From Doryteuthis pealeii (Eukaryota; Mollusca; Cephalopoda; Myopsida; Loliginidae), in assembly GCA_023376005.1 (NCBI GenBank), contig CM042157.1, forward strand, positions 91,711,445 to 91,775,444: DNA of 64,000 nt, in the 5' to 3' direction. The stretch's first letter is position 1; each line of letters begins with the position of its first letter. This document shows positions 43,611-52,577 of the stretch, piece by piece. A program made the translations under genes and the position numbers. The notes under the pieces were generated by a model. That model did no database searches. It was not told where the DNA came from and saw only the letters and a program-made list of their open reading frames with translations.

Positions 43611-44465
43611 TTGATTGCAAATTACGACTAATTAGAACCAATTAAAATGGAAGTTTTTCAAACATAACTCAATACTAAAAGTAAGGAATAATTTAGTATA
43701 ATTATCATGTCATTAAACTAAACAGTAAAAAAAGCCTTTAGAAGTCAAAAATTGATTCACTCAGCTTTAGTGTAATAATAGATATATATTGTCTAGCAAA
43801 CATCATTGTCATTTTGTGCTTATGAAAATGAGGTATATATTCTTACTGTATTTATTTTTTTGTGTATATATTTAAAATATTCTATGAATTGTCTGAATTA
43901 TTTTTATCGACTTTAATTGTATTTTTTGTTTCTTTTATTTTTAGGTAAGTCCACTTTACAGTTATTTTTTTGATGCTGATTAAAAATGTAAGTTGGATTT
44001 TAATATGTTCATCTTAGAAAATAAAGCTCTCATTTTTTTTTTGGGGGGGGGGGCTCAGGGGGAATGTTCAGGAAATTTCCCTCCTCAAAATACATTTCCA
44101 ATTTGTGTCCTTATTAATAGACTGGATCCATAGTTTGAAAATGAAACCAAGATCCATGTTATTTAATCTTGTTTTTGTCAACCTGTGATTTATTTGTATT
44201 TGATAAGAATATATTTGATATATATATATATTTGAGATATATATATATATATGTGGGAGTAAAATGAGGAAATTAATCCGACAGTATGTGGAGAAAATTT
44301 GATATGGAGCAGTGGTTATATATGGCACTCAGGAATATTCCATGTTTTCACATGGATGATACCATTCCCTGAGTCCCGATTGGCTGCTGACTTTGATTGG
44401 GCTATGATGTAAATTGGATTTTAATACGTTCATCTTAGAAACAATTTCAACAAAAATCAGGCTCC
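43611..44465. other. No gene supported
   Basis: AT-rich with a short TA cluster at about 44215-44252 and a G-run near 44042. 'ttaatccgacagtatgtgg' near 44273 recurs at 19.5 kb. Confidence 0.4.
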
Positions 44466-44905
44466 AGTGATGCTGATAGTTTTTTAATTTGGTGCGTCCT
44501 GGGATGCACGGATTTGATTTGAATGAGTCCCTGGGAAAATTTATGGGTCCCAACTAAAGTTTCTTAATAAATTGAAGAGTTTTTATCTATGAGCAACTAA
44601 ATCCGGCTAACACCAACCTTGTATGCCATACAGTAATTCATTTCCAAGAAAATATTGAAATGTATTTCCAGTTAGCTGGAAATGGTGGGTGAAGAAAAAA
44701 AAAAAAAAAAAAAAACACTAGGAGGCATTGATACAATTTTTATGCATCCTTTTAGATTTTTATGTGTCAGTTTTTTTAGAAATGAATTACACAGGATAGG
44801 TTACAAGGCTTCAGTTGGGACTCATAAATTTTCCTGAGGACTCATTCAAAGCAAATATGTGCGTCCCAGGATGCACTAAATCAAAAAGCTATCAGCATCA
44901 CTGTA
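44466..44905. mobile_element. Two miniature CAG-ended transposons in opposite orientation
   Basis: A plus-strand copy (44466-44770) lacks its right end and is joined to the left end of a minus-strand copy (44775-44904) that ends 'gctatcagcatcactg'. The arrangement could come from insertion into the same family or from a foldback rearrangement. Confidence 0.6.
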
Positions 44906-45300
44906 CATGACATGCTTTTTTGTGAAAGGGGTTTGCTCATCTGCAGAGGATGCAGCTTGCATATTCTAGGCTTTGTCAACAGACCCTTGTGTTACAAAGT
45001 TCCGTTTTTTTTTAAAGAAAAAAAAAAAGTGTAAACAAAAGCAACCTATTGTGTTTTGATAAGGAAAATTGCTGTCTGTGACACTCCTCACAGTATTGTT
45101 TTGTTTTTTTATTTCAGTTTTCAAAAAATTTCTTTTGTTATGATTTATTTATTTTTAGTAAGGGCTTATCTCTCTGCAACACTTGACTCTCTTTGCCTTT
45201 TTACATCTTTTCTTACTGATATTTGTACAGGAAATGTTGATGCAATTTAAAACTTTAAATCTGGCTCATAAGTTGTTGACAATTCCCTATAACCATGTTT
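44906..45300. other. No gene supported
   Basis: A 64-codon hydrophobic frame (45056-45250) has no recognised motif. Confidence 0.4.
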
Positions 45301-45480
45301 CTCTCTGTGTTACATAGCCATCTCTTTATATCACATAGTTCGTAGGTAGCCAACAAATTATGTATGAAGTGTAGTTAGATTATTGGAGTTTGTTGAAAAT
45401 TCAAATAACTGGGGTAAATGGAAAATTACCATTAACCGTTGGAGTTATTGATGGCAGATAACCTTTATTTGATCCTCCAT
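45300..45480 (+). repeat. Dispersed repeat family H, uninterrupted copy
   Basis: Blocks 'cgtaggtagccaacaaatt' and 'ggggtaaatggaaaattac' lie together here. This serves as an empty-site comparison for Helitron-like copy 4. Confidence 0.6.
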
Positions 45481-45595
45481 GAAACCCGCCAATAACCTGA
45501 AGCAGCCTGCCTTGTCTAGCCACACTGATAGTCATGAAATGGCAAAACAGAACTGTATGTGAATGACATATATATATGGAAATTAATCCGACAGT

Positions 45596-45971
45596 ATGAA
45601 ATTTAACATTTTGAAAAAACATATGATGTTTGTTATGTAATTGCTGACAGATCTGTTTCGACCAAATCGATAAGTTGGTCTTCATCAACGAGCGACATAG
45701 ACGGGAAGAGAGATATCCGTTAAAAGACTGTTTACAAAAACGAACGCTGAATTCAACCGCTGAAAATTTTGAAAAATGCATGTTCTGTTTTAAAAATAAA
45801 ATTAATTTTATTTTTAATTTTTAAAAATCAGAAGCATTATATTTAATGGATATCTCTCTTTCCGTCTATGTCGCTCATTGATGAAGACCAACTTATCGAT
45901 TTGGTCGAAACAGATCTGTCAGCAATTACATAACAAACATCATATGTTTTTTCAAAATGTTAAATTTCATA
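45596..45971. repeat. Large inverted repeat with hammerhead-like arms
   Basis: Arms 45596-45724 and 45842-45971 (about 129 bp) flank a 117-bp AT-rich spacer. Each arm has UGAUGAA, a perfect 6-bp stem II (GACCAA/UUGGUC), GAAA, a CAGAUCUG self-complementary stem III and GUC. In the right arm stem II is 45886-45891 with 45901-45906, and GAAA is 45907-45910. The base before UGAUGA is U where the consensus needs C, and two extra bases sit before it, so the core is damaged in both arms. Confidence 0.75.
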
Positions 45972-46004
45972 TATATATATATATGTCATCCACACACACC
46001 ATGT

Positions 46005-46320
46005 TTTGACATTTCACATCTCATCAGTGTGGCTAGACACAACAACTAACTCCGACCAGAAGCGAAACCCCGACTGACTTTACGCCTGTCTGATCCGCTA
46101 ACGTCTAGGCCATTGCCCTCTGCCCTTTAAGGAGTGGTGTTTTAACTGTTTTAAATACATACATCTATGTATATACTTTATGATCACCAGTGAGATCAAA
46201 TCTATAAACAAATGATCATTGCTTATGCTGGCGAGGAAAGTTTATTTAAAGTCGCTCCTAAAGAGCTCTACTAGGTTACGGGAGCGTATAATAAGTCATC
46301 CACAGACACCGTGTTTCGAC
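46005..46320 (+). repeat. Dispersed repeat family D
   Basis: Contains 'cagtgtggctagacacaac' and 'gactgactttacgcctgtc', then a second start 'cagacaccgtgtttcgacg' at about 46303. Little decayed compared with the 4.6- and 6.4-kb copies. Confidence 0.6.
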
Positions 46321-46330
46321 GTTATATATA

Positions 46331-46432
46331 CATGGCGTGTCAAAAAAGTATCAAAATTAACGTTCCATTCATTGTTTATTTCTATCTTGGTAAATACAAC
46401 TTCAATATCGATACTTTTATGACACACCTTTG
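46331..46432. mobile_element. Miniature mariner-type element, about 100 bp
   Basis: Ends 'atggcgtgtcaaaaaagtat' and, inverted, 'cgatacttttatgacacacc'. The interior 'catctattgtttattt...ttggtaaatacaac' type sequence is shared with 33281-33440 and 36.5 kb. No coding capacity. Confidence 0.65.
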
Positions 46433-46498
46433 TGTGTGTGTGTGTGTGTGTGGTGTGTGTGTGTGTGTGTGTTTTGTGTGTGTGTGTATGTATGTATG

Positions 46499-46545
<47 letters not shown>
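46433..46545. repeat. (GT)n(TA)n microsatellite
   Basis: GT-rich block then a TA run at 46503-46545, directly abutting the palindrome. Confidence 0.95.
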
Positions 46546-46549
<4 letters not shown>

Positions 46550-46692
46550 ATAATCTAATGAGTTAGACGAACCTACTATGAGTTTTGCATAAAGCTCTTC
46601 AGGGCTAAAATCTGACTGAGTCAGATTTTAGCCCTGAAGAGCTTTATGCGAAACTAATAGTAGGTTCGTCTAACTCATTAGATTATCTTTAT
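46545..46692. repeat. Near-perfect palindrome with hammerhead-like core
   Basis: Arms of about 72 bp with a 3-bp centre. The plus-strand right arm holds a complete hammerhead-like motif. The minus-strand version in the left arm reads GCAAAAC instead of GCGAAAC. It is followed by 'aggtatcgagcactttt' and repeat Q, as at 51111-51545. Confidence 0.9.
46630..46666 (+). ncRNA. Hammerhead-ribozyme-like motif, consensus core
   Basis: CUGAAGA is at 46634-46640. Stem II is GC/GC with loop UUUAU (46641-46649), then GAAA at 46650-46653. Stem III is A-U, C-G, U-A with a 3-nt loop (46653-46661). The NUH triplet GUA ends at 46662. Stem I pairs 46663-46666 with 46630-46633 (G-C, G-C, U.G, U-A). All core positions match the hammerhead consensus. 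The very short stems II and III resemble small type-I hammerheads of Penelope-like elements, which work best as dimers. Confidence 0.6.
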
Positions 46693-46734
46693 TATTGGCC
46701 TTACTTAGGTATCGAGCACTTTTTACTTATTAGC

Positions 46735-46973
46735 TTTCTCCTAGCGGTTATATGAATATATATATATCTTATATACATATAAATTGTTTTTTCTTTTGGC
46801 CAAATACTGTACCAATAAATTATTTTTTGTTGGTACGAATATCTTGGTCCTTTCTTTTTTTTCAAAATTTTTTTTCTCCCTAGTTGATGTTTGGTAGTAT
46901 ATTTTTACAATCAAACTATTCGCTGGGTTTTTTCTCACTGCAAGGATTTACCAACATGCTTGGTATATTAAAT

Positions 46974-46975
<2 letters not shown>
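46735..46975 (+). repeat. Composite repeat Q
   Basis: Second copy of the segment described at 39455-39690, directly downstream of the palindrome and ending at 'gcttggtatatta' before (TA)n. Confidence 0.75.
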
Positions 46976-46997
<22 letters not shown>

Positions 46998-47010
<13 letters not shown>

Positions 47011-47385
47011 TGTAAAAAAAATTTTTGAGAAGGAAGAAGATTCTACATTGAGAAAATTTTTCTGTTATGCAATTCAAATTATTGATGATTATCCATCTGA
47101 TGAGACTTTATTTTGGGGAGCTTTGTTAAATCAACTTACATTTATAAAGACCCCAATTTTGGTCGAAATAAATTTATTATGGAATAACGGTGTTGAGTTT
47201 TTCCTTCCTTTCAAAGATAAATATTTCTCTGTATATAATCTAAAAAGATTATTATACATTGAGCTCTCTGTAGTGATTTAAAGATTCACTGTATTTGTAC
47301 ATACTGGATCATACAATAATAATACAGTGTGTCTTAGAAATCACATTTAGAATCATCCCATACTACCAAGTTTTGGATACCTCAC

Positions 47386-47391
<6 letters not shown>
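46998..47391 (+). repeat. Composite repeat P with a 90-codon open frame
   Basis: An open frame reads from about 47000 to 47281. It contains KEEDSTLRKFFCYA and later NQLTFIKTPILVEI and LWNNGVEFF before a stop. I do not recognise a domain. The 3' two-thirds recur at 11188-11400 with conserved peptide (ILVEINLLWNNGVEFFLPFK), so the frame may be a remnant of an element-encoded protein. Adjacent to repeat Q through a (TA)n run. Confidence 0.45.
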
Positions 47392-47394
<3 letters not shown>

Positions 47395-47423
<29 letters not shown>

Positions 47424-47440
47424 ATATATATATATATATA
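47395..47440. repeat. (TCTA)n and (TA)n microsatellite
   Basis: About ten TCTA units followed by TA units, just before the next inverted repeat. Confidence 0.95.
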
Positions 47441-47443
47441 AAA

Positions 47444-47757
47444 TCCAAAAGTCCAGAGAAGAAATCTTCCTTATGACACAAGAGTTTTATTTAAAAAAAC
47501 CTGTCGCAGTTTGAGAGCTCAATGTGTGCTCTTAATGTTAGAGTCACAGAGCAAATATATAAGTAAAGAAATAACAAAAGACTTAGAGATTTAGCATTAT
47601 AGTCTATTTCAGGGAACTTAGACAAAGTGTCTAACTCTCCCGACTCCTCAGATTCGCATCTGATGAGTTGGGAGAGTTAGACACTTTGTCTAAGCCTCCT
47701 GAAATAGACTATCATCCTAAATCTCTAAGTCTTTTGTTATTTCTTTACTTATATATA
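47444..47757. repeat. Inverted repeat with hammerhead-like motifs on both strands
   Basis: A 5' leader ('aaaagtccagagaagaaat') precedes arms 47556-47649 and 47658-47755. The plus strand of the right arm has CUGAUGA, the minus strand of the left arm CUGAGGA, and both keep GAAA. A second copy of the whole repeat at 50190-50411 lacks the centre. Helitron-like copy 5 starts at the very end. Confidence 0.8.
47653..47720 (+). ncRNA. Hammerhead-ribozyme-like motif with long stem II
   Basis: CUGAUGA lies at 47660-47666. Stem II is long: GGAG/CUCC (47671-47674 with 47696-47699) stacked through an internal loop on UUAGAC/GUCUAA (47677-47682 with 47688-47693). GAAA is at 47701-47704. Stem III is AUA/UAU with a 3-nt loop, and the triplet AUC ends at 47713. 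Stem I (47714-47720 with 47653-47659) has A-U, U-A, a C.C mismatch, C-G, a mismatch, A-U, A-U. Unpaired UUG after the core is a departure. Confidence 0.5.
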
Positions 47758-48347
47758 CTAGCAAATATATGCACCCTCCGGGTGCAAGTATTTAAGTTTT
47801 AATGTAATGAAATATCGTATTAAATTAGAGGCAGACAAAAAGATATGTAACAGAGTGGGGGTATAATAGAAATGAAACTTACTCTTCCATCACTCCCGTC
47901 TTTCATTGCTGAATTTTACTTATTTAACTATTTAGTTAAATTAGGGAATAAAGAATAAAATGACAGTTATTTTTTCTTGTTAATAGATTTCATTTAAGAT
48001 TCATTGAAGAGATTTTTGCTTATATTCATTAAAATAAAACCAAACAGAAATCAATAATACTAAGCACATATTTAATAAAATCACATTTTTAATATCAATA
48101 TGCAAATTAGCCTTCCCATTCACACTGCAAACCGCTATTTTTTGTATATATAAATACAATTGCATGTTATTAGTATGTAGATATGGACAACACTAATAAT
48201 AAGGTGAAGCAATTTTATTAATAATTGAGGTTTAAATAAAATAAAATTATGGAGAATCTGATGTAAATAACTATGTTAATTGTGACTCGATTAGTAATAT
48301 AGTTTCGGTTACAGACAGAAAAACACACAATCTCCATTATAATAAGA
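47758..48347 (-). mobile_element. Helitron-like non-autonomous element, copy 5
   Basis: On the minus strand A|TCTTATTATAATGG...GCACCCGGAGGGTGC...CTAG|T. Both flanks and the terminal hairpin are perfect. Length 590 bp. It sits at the edge of an inverted repeat ending in TATATA, with a CA/TA run on the other side. Confidence 0.88.
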
Positions 48348-48812
48348 TATACACACACATAGATGAATGAAAAACACTACACTAGTGCACATAGTAAGAC
48401 TATTTATTAACTGTGTCAAATTACCAATTTGGTGTAAACTAATCTGGCTGTGACCTATTCAAACAGAGACAAGATTTATTACTAATGAAATCCCATGAGT
48501 ACAATTCAATTTCATTTTGATGTCAAAGTTGCTCTATGCAACTGTGCATTTAATACATTCAAACCTACAAACATATGAATTAGATTATATGGACAGGTCA
48601 AGGTTGACTGTCTAATCGTTTGTGACTAATAGGCAATACAATGAAATGAAGAAAAAAACAAAACAAAACAAAAACACAACCCAAAAATAAACAAAATCAA
48701 AACAACAGGAAATGAAAACCTGTGTTATTGGATATTGATGACTCTGGGATTAAAACAGACATGTCACTCCCTCTAAAATGAGGTCTTTTATAAGGGGAAA
48801 AAAAAAGAAAAA
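48348..48812. other. No feature recognised
   Basis: No match in the window. An A/C-rich run lies near 48645-48710. Confidence 0.5.
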
Positions 48813-48814
48813 AA

Positions 48815-49222
48815 AAGAGGAGGCACATGTAGTGCAATGGTTATTGTCATAGGAAATGGATTTGGTAGCCGAGTTTAAATCCTGGACAAGGCTGTTTGCA
48901 TTTCACCTATATATATCCTTTCATAGATATAAGCGAGTGGTGTAATGGTTAAAGTCATGGGAAATGGACTTTTAGCCCCGAGTTCAAATCCTGGACGTGG
49001 TAATTGCATTTCACTTAGCGCTAATACCCTTGGGAAAGGTAGGAATCCTACTCTCTCTCTCTCTCTCTCTCCAGCTATGGGTAAATAGTAGGTCAGACTG
49101 GGCTCTTTAAACTTGGTTAGGCAACTGGTCTAGGAGAAGGAAAACTCTGAATTCAAACCTGTTGAACTCCGCTTAAGAAATTCACAGTGTGTCACATCCT
49201 GCTCATGCGTAGGGGTTGGTAA
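48815..49222 (+). repeat. Two SINE family B copies in tandem
   Basis: A head-only copy (48815-48915, with 'agtttaaatcctggacaagg') is followed by a full copy (48925-49222). The second has an A-box-like 'gtggtgtaatggttaaag', B box 'gagttcaaatcctgg', a short internal (CT)n, and the 3' end 'aggggttggtaa'. The second is among the best preserved in the window. Confidence 0.8.
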
Positions 49223-49351
49223 TTTTTATCCATACAACATTTTCTTTCCATTTATCTCTCAGCATTAAAATATATATATATATTATATATATATATATAT
49301 ATATTATGCTGAGAGATAAATGGAAAGAAAATGTTGTATGGATAAAAATTT
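49221..49351. repeat. Inverted repeat around a (TA)n core
   Basis: About 50-bp arms with 'catacaacattttctttcc' and its complement flank a TA run. Just beyond, on the minus strand (49350-49385), lie a 6-bp stem II (GACAAA/UUUGUC), GAAA and CACGUGUU. The CUGANGA half is lost, so this is a half-decayed hammerhead-like motif. Confidence 0.75.
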
Positions 49352-49474
49352 ATTTATTGAGATACCAACACGTGTTTCGACAAAGAGTTTGTCCTTGTAT
49401 ACATTGTATTCTGTTTAGTATTATTTTAAATACCAAATGAAATAAAATGATAATAATAGAGAAACATAGAATTT

Positions 49475-49545
49475 AAGTTTACAAAAAAGCGGTCTTCTTC
49501 AGGGCAGGGTATTGTGATATTTGAAGAAGACCGCTTTTTGTATAC
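49475..49545. repeat. Short inverted repeat
   Basis: 'aaaaagcggtcttcttcag' and its complement 'tgaagaagaccgcttttt' are separated by about 20 bp. It belongs to the same CTGAAGAAG-type class, but no GAAA segment is present. Confidence 0.65.
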
Positions 49546-49759
49546 TTAAATTTGAATTGGTGAACTGATTTTGAAATCTGCTGTCTGAAAAACTTTGTTT
49601 AAATATAAAAAAACCCAAAACAAAACAAAAGAACAATTGAAATCCACAACTTTCTGAATTGTCAAAACTGGACGTTTTTTTTGGGGGGTGTTGGTGGAGG
49701 GGATGAATTTTTAATCACACATTTATCAAACTTTCTTGTCTGCTTGCTCTGATTGGTTC

Positions 49760-49812
49760 GTTTTGTTTTATGGCACATCAACCTCGTTGGATCATTTGAT
49801 GCCAACTAAGTT
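49760..49812 (-). repeat. Family E 3' end
   Basis: Minus-strand terminus ('ttatggcacatcaacctcg'). Confidence 0.5.
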
Positions 49813-49867
49813 TTGGATTTGTAGTGATAGTTTGTTAGAAAACAAATGTGTAGATTTGAAGTATTGT

Positions 49868-49871
<4 letters not shown>

Positions 49872-49952
<81 letters not shown>
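49872..49952. repeat. (CT)n(TA)n microsatellite
   Basis: About 18 CT units followed by about 20 TA units. A hammerhead-like motif follows within 70 bp. Confidence 0.95.
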
Positions 49953-49955
<3 letters not shown>

Positions 49956-50012
49956 GCAGAAACACACACAACCTATCAAATATCGGACATATTCTGCCAA
50001 AATAATAACTCA

Positions 50013-50052
50013 ATGCCTGAAGAAGACAACAGATCAGAAACATGTGTCGCGT
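50013..50052 (+). ncRNA. Hammerhead-ribozyme-like motif
   Basis: CUGAAGA lies at 50017-50023. Stem II is weak (GA/UC with an extra A on each side). GAAA is at 50037-50040, followed by self-complementary CAUGUG, and the triplet GUC ends at 50048. Stem I pairs 50049-50052 with 50013-50016 (G-C, C-G, G.U, U-A). GAAACAUGUGUCG closely resembles the stem III and cleavage-site segment of small animal hammerheads. Confidence 0.5.
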
Positions 50053-50154
50053 ATGTAAGATAGAAAGAATAAAAAAATTTTCTGAGAACATAATACATTT
50101 TGCAGACCTTCTTTTTTATAAAATATTAAATTTTCTCCCGTTGGAACCAGAACA

Positions 50155-50189
<35 letters not shown>

Positions 50190-50194
<5 letters not shown>

Positions 50195-50411
50195 CCAAAA
50201 GTCCAGAGAAGAAATATTCCTTACGACACAAGAGTTTTATTTAAAAAACCTGTCACAGTTTGAGAGCTCAATGTGTGCTCTTAATGTTAGAGTCACAGAG
50301 CAAATATATAAGTAAAGAAATAACAAAAGACTTAGAGATTTAGCATTATAGTCTATTTCAGGGAGACTATAATGCTAAATCTCTAAGTCTTTTGTTATCT
50401 CACTTATATAT
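50190..50411. repeat. Inverted repeat, centre-deleted copy of 47444-47757
   Basis: Same leader and arms as the 47.5-kb repeat, but the arms meet at 'ttcagggagactataatgc', so the hammerhead core is removed. Deletion at a palindrome centre is a common outcome. Confidence 0.8.
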
Positions 50412-51090
50412 ATATATTTGAACAATACTTAAAATCTATACATTTGTTTTCTACCAAACTATCACTACAAATCCAAAATTTAGTCAGCAAAAATAGAAAG
50501 AAAAGAAACTTGCAAATTGGAGATTGAAATTTTCTCTTTTTTTCTTTTTCTAGAAAGAATTATAAAAAAAAAAGAATGTTCTTAAAAAACTTATTCATTG
50601 GAAAAGGAAATTATTTAAAAGGAAAACAAATAATAAAACTGAAAATTTCTGTTTTGGAACCCCCCCCCCCTCTCACCATTGAATCTAAGAAATAACCTAT
50701 TTTTTTTCAAATCATTCTTCTTTTAATAAACTTTTTGATTAGAAAAGAATTGAATTGAAAAAAGTAATTAAAATGTGACTCATTCAAATAATTAGGTACA
50801 AAAATGAATGATTTTTAAGAACAACATAGAAATTTGAATCCATTTCATTGCACACATTAGTAAGTGTTCATATATTTGTAAGTGTTCATATAACGTTTTG
50901 GTTATGTTGTTTGACATAAAACAAAGTGTTCATATATTTGTAAGTGTTCATATAGCGTTTAGGTTATGTTGTTTGACTGTTAGTGAATTGGATCAGTTCC
51001 AAATAACACTTGTTTTGAGTAGTTTATTTTATATAAAACTTTTTTTTTATTGTGACACATGAACAGAAAAAAAAAATTAATGACACTAGC
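50412..51090. other. No gene supported
   Basis: AT-rich. 'aagtgttcatatatttgta' appears about twice near 50880-50960 (a small tandem duplication). Nothing else. Confidence 0.45.
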
Positions 51091-51110
51091 TTATATATAT
51101 ATATATATAT

Positions 51111-51261
51111 ATAATAAAGATAATCTAATGAGTCAGACGAACTTACTATTAGTTTTGCATAAAGCTCTTCAGGGCTAAAATCTAAGTCAGATTTTAGCCC
51201 TGAAGAGCTTTATGCGAAACTAATAGTAGGTTCGTCTGACTCATTAAATTATTTTTATTAT
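51111..51261. repeat. Near-perfect palindrome with hammerhead-like core, second copy
   Basis: Same repeat as 46545-46692, again after a (TA)n run and before repeat Q. Arms are about 74 bp. The left arm again reads GCAAAAC on the minus strand, so that change predates the duplication. Confidence 0.9.
51196..51232 (+). ncRNA. Hammerhead-ribozyme-like motif, identical to the 46.6-kb copy
   Basis: CUGAAGA (51200-51206), GC/GC stem II, GAAA (51216-51219), short stem III, triplet GUA and stem I AGCC/GGUU are base-for-base the same as at 46630-46666. The surrounding repeat differs at several positions. Confidence 0.6.
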
Positions 51262-51299
51262 TTGGCTCTACTTAGGTATCGAGCACTTTTTACATATTA

Positions 51300-51545
51300 G
51301 CTTTCTCCTAGCGGTTATATGAATATATATATATATCTTATATACATATATATACATATAAATTGTTTTTTCTTTTGGCCAAATACTGTACCAATAGATT
51401 ATTTTTTGTTGGTATGAATATCTTGGTCTTTTCTTTTTTTTCAAAAATTTTTTTCTTCCTGGTTGATGTTTGGTAGTATATTTTTACAATCAAACTTTCT
51501 GCTGGGTTTTTTCTCTCCGCAAGGATCTACCAACACGCTAGGTAT
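51300..51545 (+). repeat. Composite repeat Q
   Basis: Third copy, with 'tcctagcggttatatgaat' and 'ggatctaccaacacgctag'. It ends in (TA)n. Confidence 0.75.
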
Positions 51546-51547
51546 AT

Positions 51548-51578
<31 letters not shown>

Positions 51579-51587
51579 TGGCCAGAA

Positions 51588-51755
51588 GATTTACAAGGCT
51601 GAATTTGATAAGTTAAAAAAAATTACCAGGCTGCATTTGATTGGTTAAAAAGATTTGCAAGGCTGCATTTGATTGGCCACAAAGAGTTGCAAGGCTGCAT
51701 TTGATTGGTTAAAAAGATTTGCAAGGCTGCATTTGATTGGTCAGAAAGTTATTTT
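51588..51755 (+). repeat. About 33-bp tandem repeat, five units
   Basis: Units of 'gcaaggctgcatttgattgg' plus 'ttaaaaagattt'. Probably a small local expansion. 51756-52014 holds nothing recognised. Confidence 0.8.
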
Positions 51756-52014
51756 CTGCACTTGTTGGTGTCTGAAAAGCAAATTAGTTTATTATCTATA
51801 AGGAAAATCAAGAAGGAGGGAATTGTCAGGTTTAAGCGTGGGTGATATTAAAGAATCATTCAGAACTGTTATTGTTAACATTGCCTAGAATAGAAAATGA
51901 CTTGGCTTCTGATAGAATTCAAAGATAGAATGTTCGACCAGACAGATGATGATCATTATCCTGAAAATAAAAAGGTCATTTTCTTTCTTTTTTTCTTTTT
52001 ATCAGCAGCTCAAA

Positions 52015-52480
52015 AAGAAGCAACACTCCACTTTGGTCCTTACTTGGGCTAGACAGACGGTCAGAGAGGCCCCCTCCGATCAATTGGCTGGTCATATCAA
52101 ACTCTAGCACCTATATGATTGCCCCAACCCTATTGCCCTTATGGCAAGCCCCAACCCCTTTTTATCATATGGATGCTAGAAGGTGGTGGTTGAGGGTCTT
52201 CATGTCCTGGGTATGAGGTTAAACTCTGTCTGATGAGGAGGTTCCAGTTTTGGAGGTTTGGGGAATGTGGAGCACCCCTTCATCACCATTGCTCCCTGGT
52301 CCACTCTGACCCAGAGTGGTAGTACCTGTTAGGGTCCCATCTATAGGTTAAATAGAAAAACATGAGTTTATAAAAAAAATTGCGTATCCATTAAGAATGA
52401 ATTTATTTCAAAACTTTGTTGGCATTAAATGACCCACCGAGGTTGATATGCCATAAACCAAACCAAGCTCAATATGAACT
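52015..52480 (+). repeat. Dispersed repeat family E, long copy
   Basis: From 'caacactccactttggtcc' to 'gatatgccataaaccaaac'; one of the most complete copies. Includes 'ggtagtacctgttaggg' and 'atccattaagaatgaattt'. Confidence 0.7.
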
Positions 52481-52577
52481 TAAAGAGTAATGCACAGATT
52501 TATAGGGAATTTCCAATAAAATTTTCCTTTAACATGATTGATTGAAATCTGGTGCCATTTTTGTAGACTTAACAAAA

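Noticed and set aside
45401..45781. 126-codon minus-strand frame
   Set aside because: Most of it lies in the left arm of the inverted repeat at 45596-45971.
47641..47700. Rho-independent terminator-like hairpin
   Set aside because: The setting is eukaryotic and the hairpin is better explained as stem II of the hammerhead-like fold or as part of the palindrome.
49475..49545. Intact hammerhead motif at CTGAAGAAGACC
   Set aside because: There is no GAAA or cleavage triplet; only an inverted repeat remains.
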